In this document: piece after piece, positions 8,784-17,161 of the stretch
Layout: each line of letters begins with the position of its first letter
How positions within the stretch are numbered: position 1 is the first letter of the stretch
Origin: Streptomyces sp. NRRL F-5122
GTDB lineage: Bacteria > Actinomycetota > Actinomycetes > Streptomycetales > Streptomycetaceae
Direction: 5' to 3'
Assembly: GCF_001507435.1 (NCBI RefSeq)
Contig: NZ_LMWH01000239.1
Coordinates: forward strand, 1-64,000
Length of the DNA: 64,000 nucleotides
Translations under genes and position numbers: made by a program
Notes under the pieces: model-generated
Databases searched by the model: none
What the model saw: only the letters and a program-made list of their open reading frames with translations
Told to the model about the DNA's origin: nothing

Positions 8784-9862
8784 CCTTCGCCACCGCCACC
8801 AACGAACACCTCGCGCATCTCAGCAATACGCTGATCTACTCCGCGATGGCCGTCTACACCCTGGCCTTCTTCGCGTACATCGCCGAATGGCTCTTCGGCA
8901 GCCGCAGCAAGGTCGCCCGTACGGCGAACGCGCTCACCACCGACGGTGCCAGGAGCGCGCAGGCGCCCGCCGTCACGGTCAGGAGGGCCGGGGGCACGGC
9001 GGTGCTCGAGCGGCCCAAGGTCGTCACCCGCGCCGCGGCCGGTGCCCGTGACGTACCGGACGGCCCCGGAGCCCACGGAGGCGACGAGCAGGGCGACCTC
9101 TACGGCCGCGTCGCCGTGTCGCTCACCGTGCTGGCCTTCGCCGTCGAGCTCGCCGGCGTCGTCGCCCGCGCGGCCTCCGTGCAGCGGGCGCCGTGGGGCA
9201 ACATGTACGAGTTCAACATCACCTTCTCCACGGTCGCCGTGGGTGTGTACCTCGTGCTGCTGGCCCTGAGGAAGAACGTGCGGTGGCTCGGCCTCTTCCT
9301 GATCACCACCGTCCTGCTCGACCTCGGTCTCGCCGTCACCGTCCTGTACACCGCCAGTGACCAGCTCGTCCCGGCCCTGCACTCGTACTGGCTGTACATC
9401 CACGTGTCCACCGCGATCCTCTGCGGCGCGGTCTTCTACGTCGGCGCGGTCGGCACGATCCTCTACCTGTTCAAGGACTCCTACGAGAGCAAGCTCGCCG
9501 CGGGCGGCAAGCCCGGCACCTTCGCCACCTCGGTGCTGGAGCGGCTGCCCGCCTCGGCGTCCCTCGACAAGTTCGCCTACCGCGTGAACGCGGCGGTCTT
9601 CCCCCTGTGGACGTTCACGATCATCGCGGGTGCCATCTGGGCCGAATCCGCCTGGGGCCGCTACTGGGGCTGGGACCCGAAGGAGACCTGGGCCTTCATC
9701 ACCTGGGTCGCGTACGCCTGTTACCTGCACGCCCGTTCCACGGCCGGCTGGAAGGGCCGCAAGGCGGCCTACATCGCGCTCATCGCCTTCGGGTGCTGGC
9801 TGTTCAACTACTACGGCGTGAACATCTTCGTGGGCGGCAAGCACTCGTACGCGGGCGTGTAA
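8780..9862 (+). CDS. ccsB: Cytochrome c biogenesis protein CcsB/ResC (CcsA family)
   Basis: 360 residues, GTG start overlapping resB. After one N-terminal helix there is an unusual low-complexity Ala/Arg/Pro segment (about 40-100), then the CcsA-type helical core. The tryptophan-rich heme-handling motif WGRYWGWDPKETWAF lies at about residues 292-306, with histidines in LHSYWLYIHVS and in CYLHARS before the last helix. It is the heme-presenting partner of ResB. A 17-bp hairpin directly downstream ends the operon. Confidence 0.94.
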   Translation: MTFATATNEHLAHLSNTLIYSAMAVYTLAFFAYIAEWLFGSRSKVARTANALTTDGARSAQAPAVTVRRAGGTAVLERPKVVTRAAAGARDVPDGPGAHGGDEQGDLYGRVAVSLTVLAFAVELAGVVARAASVQRAPWGNMYEFNITFSTVAVGVYLVLLALRKNVRWLGLFLITTVLLDLGLAVTVLYTASDQLVPALHSYWLYIHVSTAILCGAVFYVGAVGTILYLFKDSYESKLAAGGKPGTFATSVLERLPASASLDKFAYRVNAAVFPLWTFTIIAGAIWAESAWGRYWGWDPKETWAFITWVAYACYLHARSTAGWKGRKAAYIALIAFGCWLFNYYGVNIFVGGKHSYAGV

Positions 9863-9875
9863 GCCCCTGCCACTG

Positions 9876-9913
9876 AGGCCGGTTCCGGTGACCCACGTCA
9901 CCGGAACCGGCCT
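9876..9913 (+). terminator. Strong hairpin terminator of the cytochrome c biogenesis cluster
   Basis: AGGCCGGTTCCGGTGAC (9876-9892) is perfectly complementary to GTCACCGGAACCGGCCT (9897-9913), a 17-bp stem with a CCAC loop, followed by TTGTCGT. It begins 14 nt after the ccsB stop, and the next gene starts only 25 nt further on. Confidence 0.9.
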
Positions 9914-9937
9914 TTGTCGTACGGACAGGTGAGAGAC

Positions 9938-10552
9938 GTGGACACGCACCTGAGGACACGCATCCGTGCGGGCGAACACGGCGCGTTCGGAGAGCTCTTC
10001 GACGCGTACGCACGGTCCGTCTACAACCATGCCTTCCGGCTCACCGGGGACTGGGCGCAGGCCGAGGACGTCGTGTCGCTGACGTTCCTGGACGCCTGGC
10101 GGCTGCGCGGCAGGGTCGACGAGGACGGTGGTTCCCTGCGGCCCTGGCTGCTGGGCATCGCGACCAATGTGACGCGCAACGCCCGCCGCACGGCCCGAAG
10201 ACACGCGGCCGCCGTGGCCCGGCTGCCGCGTGACGAGGTGGAGCGGGACTTCGCCGACGAACTCGCGGGGCGGCTCGACGACGCGGCGGAACTGGAACTC
10301 GTCCGGGCCGCCCTCGCCTCGCTGCGCCGGCCCGAGCGCGAGGTGCTGGCGCTGTGCGTGTGGTCAGGGCTGGACTACCGGGCCGCGGCAGAGGCGCTCG
10401 GGGTGCCCGTGGGCACCGTACGGTCACGGCTCTCCCGCGCCAGAACAAAGCTTGCGAAACATATCGAAGGCCAGGAACTCCCCGTGTCGATCGGACAGAT
10501 GAGAGGTGACCGCACCACCGCGGTCAGGCCCCTGAGGGAGGGAAACCGATGA
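9938..10552 (+). CDS. Sigma-70 family (ECF-type) RNA polymerase sigma factor
   Basis: 204 residues from the GTG at 9938, preferred because AGGTGAGA lies 3-4 nt upstream; a TTG at 9914 is possible. Region 2 is at about 10-80 (FGELFDAYARSVYNHAFRLTGDWAQAEDVVSLTFLDAW). Region 4 is at about 115-175 (LRRPEREVLALCVWSGLDYRAAAEALGVPVGTVRSRLSRAR). A tail of about 30 residues follows. It directs transcription of an unknown regulon. It overlaps the next gene by 4 nt, so that product is its likely partner. No zinc-type (ZAS) anti-sigma factor is encoded nearby. Confidence 0.9.
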   Translation: MDTHLRTRIRAGEHGAFGELFDAYARSVYNHAFRLTGDWAQAEDVVSLTFLDAWRLRGRVDEDGGSLRPWLLGIATNVTRNARRTARRHAAAVARLPRDEVERDFADELAGRLDDAAELELVRAALASLRRPEREVLALCVWSGLDYRAAAEALGVPVGTVRSRLSRARTKLAKHIEGQELPVSIGQMRGDRTTAVRPLREGNR

Positions 10553-11457
10553 ACCAGCTTCCCGAGAGAGACCTTCCACCGGGCCGTCACCACCTGCTCA
10601 AGGAGCATCTGATGACCGAGATCCGGCGAGAGACCGGAACACCCGCGCGCGTCCGCACCACATGGCTGCGCCCCGCCCTCGCGGCGGCGGCCGTCGCGAC
10701 TGCCGCCGCCGTCACCTTGGTGGTGCTGCCCGCCTCGTCCGGTGGCGGTGCGAGCGGCCGGCAGACGGACGAGGCGGCCACGGCCCTGCTGGAGAACATC
10801 GCGCTGGCGGCCGAGCACGCCGGGGTGCCGAGCGGAATCCGCGACGACCAGTTCGTCTACATCAAGAGCAGGGACGCCTACGCGACGCCCCGGGCCGGCG
10901 GGCCCGCCGAGCTCGGCCCCGTGCACGACCGTGAGATCTGGCTGTCGGTGGACGGCCGCCACCGGGGGCTGCTGGAGGAGGACCGGCCGGGGAACGAGCA
11001 CGTGACGCTGGAGCCCACCTCCCCGGGGAGCAGGAGAGCCGCCGATTACCGTGCGCTGTCGAAGCTGCCGACCGACCCCGACGAGATGCGTGACTGGCTC
11101 TACGAGATCAGCGCGGGCGAGGTGGACACGGAGCGCCCGGACAAGGACTACGCCGCCTTCGTCCTGCTCGGTGATCTGATCCGTGAGTCCCTGATGCCGC
11201 CGAAGGTGAGCGCCGCGCTGTACCGGGCCGCGGCCGGGATCCCCGGCGTCACGCTGGTCCGGCACGTCGAGGACTCGACGGGCCGGGAGGGCGTCGCGGT
11301 CACCCGGGGGAGCGGCGACGGGAGCGACCAGCTGATCTTCGATCCGAAGACCTACGCCTTCCTCGGGGAACGGCAGCTGGATGCGAAGGGCCAGGTCACG
11401 GGCGTCAGCGCCGTTCTGGAGCGGACGGTCGTCGACAAGGCGGGCGAGCGCCCGTAA
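10549..11457 (+). CDS. CU044_5270-type membrane protein, putative sigma-factor partner
   Basis: 302 residues: a short N-terminal cytoplasmic part with PERDLPPGRHHLLKEHLMTEI, one membrane segment at about 40-60 (ALAAAAVATAAAVTLVVLP), then about 240 extracytoplasmic residues. This matches the Streptomyces family named CU044_5270, typically encoded right after ECF-like sigma factors. The N-terminal segment could bind the sigma factor, but no conserved HxxxCxxC anti-sigma motif is present. Translationally coupled to the sigma gene. A role as regulator or sensor is inferred from position only. Confidence 0.75.
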   Translation: MNQLPERDLPPGRHHLLKEHLMTEIRRETGTPARVRTTWLRPALAAAAVATAAAVTLVVLPASSGGGASGRQTDEAATALLENIALAAEHAGVPSGIRDDQFVYIKSRDAYATPRAGGPAELGPVHDREIWLSVDGRHRGLLEEDRPGNEHVTLEPTSPGSRRAADYRALSKLPTDPDEMRDWLYEISAGEVDTERPDKDYAAFVLLGDLIRESLMPPKVSAALYRAAAGIPGVTLVRHVEDSTGREGVAVTRGSGDGSDQLIFDPKTYAFLGERQLDAKGQVTGVSAVLERTVVDKAGERP

Positions 11458-11495
11458 CACGTGCGGATCCCCCGGTCGCGCGCCAGGCTGGTGTC

Positions 11496-11930
11496 ATGAC
11501 CGATCCCATCGAAGAGGGCACCGCCGAGCATCGGGGGGACATGCACGTACGGCACTACGTGCTGCACCTGCCCCGGCCCGTGGAGGAGGTCTGGCGCGCT
11601 CTGGCCACCGCCGCGGGCCTGCGGCAGTGGCTGGCCGCCGCCGAGCCGTTCGAACCGCGGCTGGGCGGCGCGGTGGGACTCCGGCTGCCCGGCGGCACGG
11701 CCCGGGGCCGCATCACGGCATGGGACGTGGAACGGGTCGCCGAATACACGGTGGAGGGACGCGGCCGCATCCGCTTCCATCTGGAACCGGGCAGGCCGCA
11801 GGGCACGACGGTGCGATTCACCCACGAGAGCGGCGACGACCGGGACCCGGGCTGGCGGCAGCGCTTCGAGCGCCTGCTCGCCCAGGTGGCCGGCGACGGG
11901 GCCGATCGACCGCCGGATCACCGACGTTGA
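11496..11930 (+). CDS. SRPBCC (START-like) domain protein
   Basis: 144 residues. The pattern HYVLHLPRPVEEVWRALATAAGLRQWLAAAEPFEPRLGGAVGLRLP is the AHSA1/SRPBCC start with the buried-cavity fold. The C-terminal strand/helix (GTTVRFTHESGDD...WRQRFERLLAQVAG) completes it. Members bind small hydrophobic ligands; the ligand is unknown. A CAGGCT hexamer ends 6 nt before the ATG, so the mRNA may be leaderless. Two hairpins follow. Confidence 0.85.
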   Translation: MTDPIEEGTAEHRGDMHVRHYVLHLPRPVEEVWRALATAAGLRQWLAAAEPFEPRLGGAVGLRLPGGTARGRITAWDVERVAEYTVEGRGRIRFHLEPGRPQGTTVRFTHESGDDRDPGWRQRFERLLAQVAGDGADRPPDHRR

Positions 11931-12041
11931 CGCGGAGCGCCGTCAGGTCGAACGGCGCGTCCTGCCGGGGTGCATTTGTCCATGGGGACGGGGAACCCCC
12001 TTTCCCGCGCGTCGGCCGAGGACGGTGACGGTGCCGAAGCC

Positions 12042-12108
12042 CGGAGCCGGGCCGATGTTCAACCGGTCCGGCTCCGCCCGCACCGACGTCCCGGGTGCCG
12101 GTGCGGGC
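12042..12108. terminator. Tandem hairpins between convergent genes
   Basis: CGGAGCCGG (12042-12050) pairs with CCGGCTCCG (12068-12076). Immediately after, GCCCGCACCG (12076-12085) pairs with CGGTGCGGGC (12099-12108). Both stems are perfect (9 and 10 bp). They lie in the 228-bp gap between the SRPBCC gene (+) and the deaminase gene (-) and can end transcription from both sides. Nothing else is recognised in the gap. Confidence 0.7.
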
Positions 12109-12158
12109 GTCGCGGTCGCTTCCGGCACGGACGCGGTCCGGCGGTGGCGGTACGGGAC

Positions 12159-12611
12159 TCAGCCGCGTCCGATGTCCTCGTTCCACAGCGCGGGGTTCCT
12201 GGCGATGAACGCGTGCATCAACGCCCTGCACTCGGGGTCGTCGAGGAGGACCACCTCCACACCGTGTTCCGCCAGCCAGTCGTGGCCGCCGACGAACGTG
12301 GTCGCCTCGCCGACGACGACGCGGGAGATGCCGAACTGGCGGACCAGGCCGCTGCAGTACCAGCAGGGGGAGAGAGTGGTCACCATCGTCGTGCCCCGGT
12401 AGGAGGGCCGGCGGCCCGCCGCGCGGAAGGCGGACGTCTCCGCGTGCAGGGACGGGTCGCCGTCCTGGACGCGGCGGTTGCGGCCGCGGCCGAGGAGCGC
12501 GCCGTCCGCGCCGTACAGCGCGGCGCCGATGGGGATGCCGCCCTCGGCCAGGCCGGTGCGGGCCTCCGCTACGGCGGTGGCGAGCCATTCGTGTGCCTGC
12601 GCCCGGTCCAT
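12159..12611 (-). CDS. Yeast-type (Fcy1-like) cytosine deaminase family protein
   Basis: 150 residues, a zinc cytidine-deaminase-fold enzyme. Visible ligands and catalyst are His56 and Glu58 (SLHAET) and Cys83/Cys86 (SPCWYC). The C-terminus FIARNPALWNEDIG closely resembles that of Saccharomyces Fcy1, including the active-site aspartate (here Asp146; Asp155 in yeast). GRGRNRRVQDGDPSLHAE also matches the Fcy1 layout. It probably converts cytosine or a related base to uracil plus ammonia. This differs from the CodA amidohydrolase type of enteric bacteria. It stands alone with no transporter gene beside it. Confidence 0.82.
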   Translation of the reverse strand: MDRAQAHEWLATAVAEARTGLAEGGIPIGAALYGADGALLGRGRNRRVQDGDPSLHAETSAFRAAGRRPSYRGTTMVTTLSPCWYCSGLVRQFGISRVVVGEATTFVGGHDWLAEHGVEVVLLDDPECRALMHAFIARNPALWNEDIGRG

Positions 12612-12760
12612 GCCTTCACTCTCCGCCCGCCGTATCGTCCGGGCAACGTGGTGAAGACGGGTGTCCGCCGCTTCGGCTTCACCGGGCCCGTCGGACGCCG
12701 TACGTCACCTGCGCGTGGGGGAGTTGCCGCCGCCGGTCTCCGGAGCCCGGTCCCCGGGGC

Positions 12761-13153
12761 TCAGTCCTTGGAGTCCTCGCCCTGCTCACGGCGCCGCAGA
12801 TCCTCCTCGCGGCGGCGCAGGTCGGCCTCCCAGTCCTTGAGGAGCGCCTCGTCCTTCTTGTTCTCCTCCTTCAAGGAGGTGAGGAACGCCGGGTTGTCGT
12901 CGGGCGCGACCCAGTCCATGCGGTGGTTGCGGTGCCACTCGGAGGGGGTGGAGCCGTTCACCGGGGCGCGGCGCACCTTGCCCGCGACGAGCCAGGCGAT
13001 CGGGCCCACCAGCACTTCGCCGAAGAGCAGGATGATGATGACCCAGACCACCTTGGGCAGCCCCCGGATCTCTTCCTCGGGTGTGTTCAGGCAGTCGATG
13101 AAGGCGTATATCCACAGCGCCAGGACCAGCAGGTAGGGCAGATACCTGAACAT
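12761..13153 (-). CDS. PLDc-N domain membrane protein
   Basis: 130 residues from the ATG at 13153, which has GGGGGA 8-10 nt upstream; the longer frame lacks an RBS. It has two membrane helices (YLPYLLVLALWIYAFIDC and VWVIIILLFGEVLVGPIAWLVAG) of the phospholipase-D-nuclease N-terminal type, without any nuclease domain. The charged tail ends in a repeated coiled-coil-like stretch (WEADLRRREEDLRRREQ). Small integral membrane protein of unknown function, divergent from mqnL. Confidence 0.82.
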   Translation of the reverse strand: MFRYLPYLLVLALWIYAFIDCLNTPEEEIRGLPKVVWVIIILLFGEVLVGPIAWLVAGKVRRAPVNGSTPSEWHRNHRMDWVAPDDNPAFLTSLKEENKKDEALLKDWEADLRRREEDLRRREQGEDSKD

Positions 13154-13241
13154 GGTGGTGCGATCCCCCAGGATTCGGCGACGGAGCGTGAGAGGGCCCC
13201 GGTGACGGGGCAAGGCTAGCGGGTGCCGGATACTGGAACGC

Positions 13242-14699
13242 ATGGCTTACGACGATCTTCGGTCCCTGCTCCGGGCGCTGGAGCGCGAGGGAGACCTCAA
13301 GCGCATCAAAGCCGAGGTGGACCCGTATCTGGAGGTCGGGGAGATCGTCGACCGGGTGCAGAAGTCCGGTGGGCCCGCGCTCCTCTTCGAGAACGTGCGC
13401 GGCTCGAGCATGCCGCTCGCCATGAACGTGTTCGGCACCGACCGGCGTCTGTTGAAGGCCCTCGGCCTGAAGTCGTACGGCGACATCTCCGACAGGATCG
13501 GCGGACTGCTCAAGCCCGAACTGCCGCACGGGTTCGTCGGCGTGCGCGAGGCCTTCGGCAAGCTCGGGGCGATGGCGCACGTACCGCCCAAGAAGGTCAA
13601 ATCCGACAACGCGCCGGTGCAGGAGGTCGTCCTGCGTGGCGACGACGTCGACCTCGACGCCCTGCCGGCCCTGTTCACCTGGCCCGACGACGGCGGCTCC
13701 TTCTTCAACCTCGGGCTGACCCACACCAAGGACCCGGAGACCGGGGTCCGCAACCTCGGTCTGTACCGCCTCCAGCGCCACGACCGGCGCACCATCGGGA
13801 TGCACTGGCAGATCCACAAGGACAGCCGCAACCACTACCAGGTGGCCGCGAGGCGCGGTGAGAGGCTGCCGGTCGCGATCGCCTTCGGGTGCCCGCCCGC
13901 CGTGACGTACGCCTCAACCGCGCCGCTCCCCGGGGACATCGACGAGTACCTCTTCGCCGGGTTCATCGCGGGCAAGCGGATCGAGATGGTGGACTGCAAG
14001 ACGGTCCCGCTCCAGGTGCCGGCGAACGCCGAGGTCGTCCTGGAGGGCTGGCTGGAGCCCGGAGAGATGCTCCCCGAGGGCCCGTTCGGCGACCACACCG
14101 GCTTCTACACGCCGCAGGAGCCCTTCCCCGCCCTGCGGATCGACTGCGTGACCATGCGCCGCCGGCCGCTGCTCCAGTCGATCGTGGTGGGTCGCCCCCC
14201 GACGGAGGACGGACCTCTCGGTCGCGCCACCGAACGGTTCTTCCTGCCCCTGCTCAAGATCATCGTGCCGGACATCGTGGACTACCACCTGCCGGAGGCG
14301 GGCGGTTTCCACAACTGTGCGATCGTCTCGATCGACAAGAAGTACCCGAAGCACGCCCAGAAGGTGATGCACGCCGTATGGGGGGCGCACATGATGTCCC
14401 TGACCAAGCTGATCGTCGTCGTGGACTCCGACTGTGACGTGCACGATCTGCACGAGGTCGCCTGGCGGGCCCTCGGCAACACCGACTACTCCCGCGACCT
14501 CACGGTCGTCGAAGGCCCGGTCGACCATCTCGACCATGCCTCCTACCAGCAGTTCTGGGGCGGCAAGGCGGGCATCGACGCAACGAGGAAATGGCCCGAG
14601 GAGGGCTACACGAGGGACGGCGGCTGGCCCGAGATGGTCCTGTCCGACCCGGAGACGGCGGCGAAGGTGACGAGCCGCTGGAAGGAGTACGGCCTGTGA
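13242..14699 (+). CDS. mqnL: UbiD-type decarboxylase of menaquinone (futalosine) synthesis
   Basis: 485 residues, full length for the UbiD family, beginning YDDLRSLLRALEREGDLKRI. It needs prenylated FMN made by the UbiX homologue at 16317. In the futalosine pathway it removes the carboxyl group from the prenylated naphthoate. Its gene overlaps the prenyltransferase gene by 4 nt and lies in the same order as S. coelicolor SCO4490-4492 (from memory). The ATG at 13242 has no Shine-Dalgarno, but GATACT ends 7 nt before it, suggesting a leaderless message. Confidence 0.93.
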   Translation: MAYDDLRSLLRALEREGDLKRIKAEVDPYLEVGEIVDRVQKSGGPALLFENVRGSSMPLAMNVFGTDRRLLKALGLKSYGDISDRIGGLLKPELPHGFVGVREAFGKLGAMAHVPPKKVKSDNAPVQEVVLRGDDVDLDALPALFTWPDDGGSFFNLGLTHTKDPETGVRNLGLYRLQRHDRRTIGMHWQIHKDSRNHYQVAARRGERLPVAIAFGCPPAVTYASTAPLPGDIDEYLFAGFIAGKRIEMVDCKTVPLQVPANAEVVLEGWLEPGEMLPEGPFGDHTGFYTPQEPFPALRIDCVTMRRRPLLQSIVVGRPPTEDGPLGRATERFFLPLLKIIVPDIVDYHLPEAGGFHNCAIVSIDKKYPKHAQKVMHAVWGAHMMSLTKLIVVVDSDCDVHDLHEVAWRALGNTDYSRDLTVVEGPVDHLDHASYQQFWGGKAGIDATRKWPEEGYTRDGGWPEMVLSDPETAAKVTSRWKEYGL

Positions 14700-15598
14700 G
14701 CAGCGCCTCCGCCGCGATCCCGCAGCCGGGACGCACCAAGGCGTTCCTGCGCCTGGTGATGATCGAACACTCCGTGTTCGCCCTGCCCTTCGCGTACATC
14801 GCCGCGCTGACCGCGATGTTCCAGTGGGACAGGAACATCCACTGGGGACGGTTGTTCCTCGTCACCGTGGCCATGGTGGGGCTGCGCACCTTCGCCATGG
14901 CGGCGAACCGGATCATCGACCGCGAGATCGACGCCCGCAATCCGCGCACGGCCCGCCGCGAGTTGGTCACCGGTGCGATGTCGGTGCGGCACGCCTGGAC
15001 GGGCGCGCTGGTCGCGTTGGTCTTCTTCCTGGGTGCCGCGGCCCTGCTCAACCCCCTGTGCCTGGCGCTCGCCCCCATCGCGGTGATCCCGATGGTGGTG
15101 TACCCCTACGGCAAGAGGTTCACCAACTTCCCCCAGGCCATCCTGGGTCTGGCCCAGGCGATGGGCCCGGTCGGCGGCTGGCTGGCGATCAGCGGCACCT
15201 GGGACTGGGACGCGGTGATCCTCGGCCTCGCCGTCGGCGTCTGGATCGGCGGCTTCGACCTGATCTACGCCTGCCAGGACGTGGAGACGGACCGGGAGAT
15301 CGGCGTCATGTCGGTGCCGGCCCGCTTCGGCGTCCCTGCTGCGATCTGGGGCGCCCGCGCCTGCCACACGGTGACCACGGCGCTGTTCGTCTGGTACGCC
15401 GTCGTCACCGGCGCCGGTGCCTTCTTCTGGCTCGGCCTGGTGATCGTGGCGGGTGCCTTCGTCTACGAGCACACGATCGTCCGGCCGCACGACCTGAGCC
15501 GTGTGAACCGCGCCTTCTTCAGCGTCAACGGGTTCATCGGGATCGCCCTGTTCGTGTGCGCGCTGCTCGATCTCCTGGTGCGCGGCCTGAGCGTGTGA
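14696..15598 (+). CDS. mqnP: UbiA-family polyprenyltransferase of menaquinone synthesis
   Basis: 300 residues from the GTG at 14696, which overlaps the mqnL stop. Integral membrane protein with about eight helices. The two Asp-rich motifs binding polyprenyl diphosphate through magnesium are NRIIDREID (about residues 75-83) and DLIYACQDVETDRE (about 187-200). It attaches the isoprenoid tail to the dihydroxynaphthoate ring before MqnL decarboxylation. It is a MqnP/4-hydroxybenzoate-type UbiA; context with mqnL, mqnM and mqnE points to menaquinone. Confidence 0.93.
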   Translation: MSSASAAIPQPGRTKAFLRLVMIEHSVFALPFAYIAALTAMFQWDRNIHWGRLFLVTVAMVGLRTFAMAANRIIDREIDARNPRTARRELVTGAMSVRHAWTGALVALVFFLGAAALLNPLCLALAPIAVIPMVVYPYGKRFTNFPQAILGLAQAMGPVGGWLAISGTWDWDAVILGLAVGVWIGGFDLIYACQDVETDREIGVMSVPARFGVPAAIWGARACHTVTTALFVWYAVVTGAGAFFWLGLVIVAGAFVYEHTIVRPHDLSRVNRAFFSVNGFIGIALFVCALLDLLVRGLSV

Positions 15599-15602
15599 CG
15601 AC

Positions 15603-15630
15603 GGTGCGGGCTGCCCGGGCGGCCCGCACC
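15603..15630. terminator. Hairpin between convergent mqnP and rhomboid genes
   Basis: Perfect 9-bp stem GGTGCGGGC (15603-15611) / GCCCGCACC (15622-15630), loop TGCCCGGGCG, filling most of the 40-bp gap. It can serve both directions. Confidence 0.75.
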
Positions 15631-15638
15631 CCGCCGCG

Positions 15639-16229
15639 CTACGGCGTCGTCGTACGGGGGCGGAACAGGAACGCCGCCGCGACGCCCGCCGCCAGCCCGA
15701 TGAGATGGCCCTGCCAGCTGATGTGAGTCTGCGCGGGGGACAGACCCAGAAGGATCGAGCCTCCCCAGATCGCGGCGACCAGCAGACCGACCAGGGCGCC
15801 CAGCGGGCGGCGCTCGACGATGCCCGCGGCCACCAGGAAGCCGAACAGTCCGAAGACCAGGCCGGAGGCGCCCGCAGTGTTGGTGTGCGCCGGGGACACG
15901 AGCCAGACACCCAGACCGTCCGCCACGATGATCAGCGCGCAGATCGCGACGAACCGGCGCAGACCGCCGAGGGCCGCGAGGAAGCCGAGGACCAGCAGCG
16001 GCACGCTGTTCGACGCGACATGGGCGAAGCCGAAATGGACGAAGGCGGCCGGAACGACGTCGACCAGTTCGGAGGCCCTGCGCGGAACGATGCCGAAGTC
16101 GTCCAGGGCATGGCCCGTCGTCACGTCGATCACTTCGAGCAGCCACAGCAGCGCCACCCAGCCCACCATCAGCTTGGCCGCCGCCTTCGCACGGTCGGCC
16201 TGCGACCACTCCGGCTCCGTACCCGACAT
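15639..16229 (-). CDS. Rhomboid-family intramembrane serine protease
   Basis: 196 residues from the ATG at 16229 (AAGGGTGGGG upstream). Six helices. The catalytic serine is in GASGLVFG (about residue 122) and the catalytic histidine in WQGHLIGLAAG (about 172). The oxyanion/N-terminal element HFGFAHVASNSVPLL has the expected His and Asn. The active site is complete, so it should be an active protease cleaving membrane helices; substrate unknown. It sits on the opposite strand between mqnP and mqnM. Confidence 0.9.
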   Translation of the reverse strand: MSGTEPEWSQADRAKAAAKLMVGWVALLWLLEVIDVTTGHALDDFGIVPRRASELVDVVPAAFVHFGFAHVASNSVPLLVLGFLAALGGLRRFVAICALIIVADGLGVWLVSPAHTNTAGASGLVFGLFGFLVAAGIVERRPLGALVGLLVAAIWGGSILLGLSPAQTHISWQGHLIGLAAGVAAAFLFRPRTTTP

Positions 16230-16316
16230 GGCACCCCACCCTTCGTCCGCCCCTCGGGATCGGCCTCGGCCCCCTTGGCCGGATCCCGCCCCGCGGCGCC
16301 GGATAGGCTCGGTGTC

Positions 16317-17009
16317 GTGAACCCAGTCAAGCCAGGAGAGACGCCGCGTACGCCTTGGATCGTAGGGGTCTCCGGCGCCTCCGGCACCCCGTATGCCGCC
16401 GCCGTGCTGCGCGCTCTCCTCGCCGCGGGCGAGAGCGTCGATCTGGTCGTCTCCCGCGCCTCGCGGCTCACGCTGCTCGACGAGACGGGCATCGCCTTCC
16501 GGGACACGCACTGGCGGGACGACCTGCGGGAGTGGCTGGGCCGGGGCGCCGACGGCAAGCCTGGGACGTTCGCGGTGGGCGTCGAGGGCGACCGTGTGCG
16601 GTACTGGAGCGCCGGTGATCTGGCCGCCGGGCCGTCCTCGGGCTCGTACCCCGCGAAGGGGATGCTGATCGTGCCCGCGTCCACGGCCTGTGTGGCGGGC
16701 GTGGCACTCGGGCTCTCCAAGGACCTTCTGCAGCGGTCCGCGAGCGTCACGCTCAAGGAACGGCGGCCGCTGGTCGTCGCCGTGCGGGAGACCCCGCTCA
16801 GCGGACAGACCCTCAGGCAACTCGTGGCGCTGGACGAGGCGGGCGCGGTCGTGGTGCCCGCGTCGCCAGCCTTCTACGCGGGCGCCACGCACATCCAGGA
16901 CCTCGTCGACTTCGTCGCGGGGCGGGCGCTGGACGCGGCGGGGGTGCCGCACCGGCTGTACCGCCGCTGGCAGGGTGAGCTCGGGGGTGGCTCCCGCCCC
17001 GACGAGTAG
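16317..17009 (+). CDS. mqnM: UbiX-type flavin prenyltransferase
   Basis: 230 residues from the GTG at 16317. The FMN-binding start WIVGVSGASGTPYAAAVLRALL is typical. The conserved active-site segment is GMLIVPASTACVAGVALG followed by LKERRPLVVAVRETPLS. It attaches a dimethylallyl group to FMN, giving the prenyl-FMN required by UbiD/MqnL. A segment at about 65-95 (GRGADGKPGTFAVGVEGDRV) is longer than in E. coli UbiX. TAGGCT ends 7 nt before the start codon, so the transcript may be leaderless. Confidence 0.93.
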   Translation: MNPVKPGETPRTPWIVGVSGASGTPYAAAVLRALLAAGESVDLVVSRASRLTLLDETGIAFRDTHWRDDLREWLGRGADGKPGTFAVGVEGDRVRYWSAGDLAAGPSSGSYPAKGMLIVPASTACVAGVALGLSKDLLQRSASVTLKERRPLVVAVRETPLSGQTLRQLVALDEAGAVVVPASPAFYAGATHIQDLVDFVAGRALDAAGVPHRLYRRWQGELGGGSRPDE

Positions 17010-17161
17010 GCGACCGAGCGGTGGGGGTGCGTTTCCCGGTGGCGCGCCGGGAGGTCGGCCCGTCGCGCATCCGGTGAGAGATTCTCAGGGGTCGGATCCT
17101 GCGCGCCTTGGTTCCATACGTAAACTTGCGGTAACGCCGAACAATGAAAGGCTACGGATCT

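Noticed and set aside
9914..9938. TTG start at 9914 for the sigma factor
   Set aside because: It lies directly at the end of the terminator stem and has no RBS; GTG 9938 has AGGTGAGA before it.
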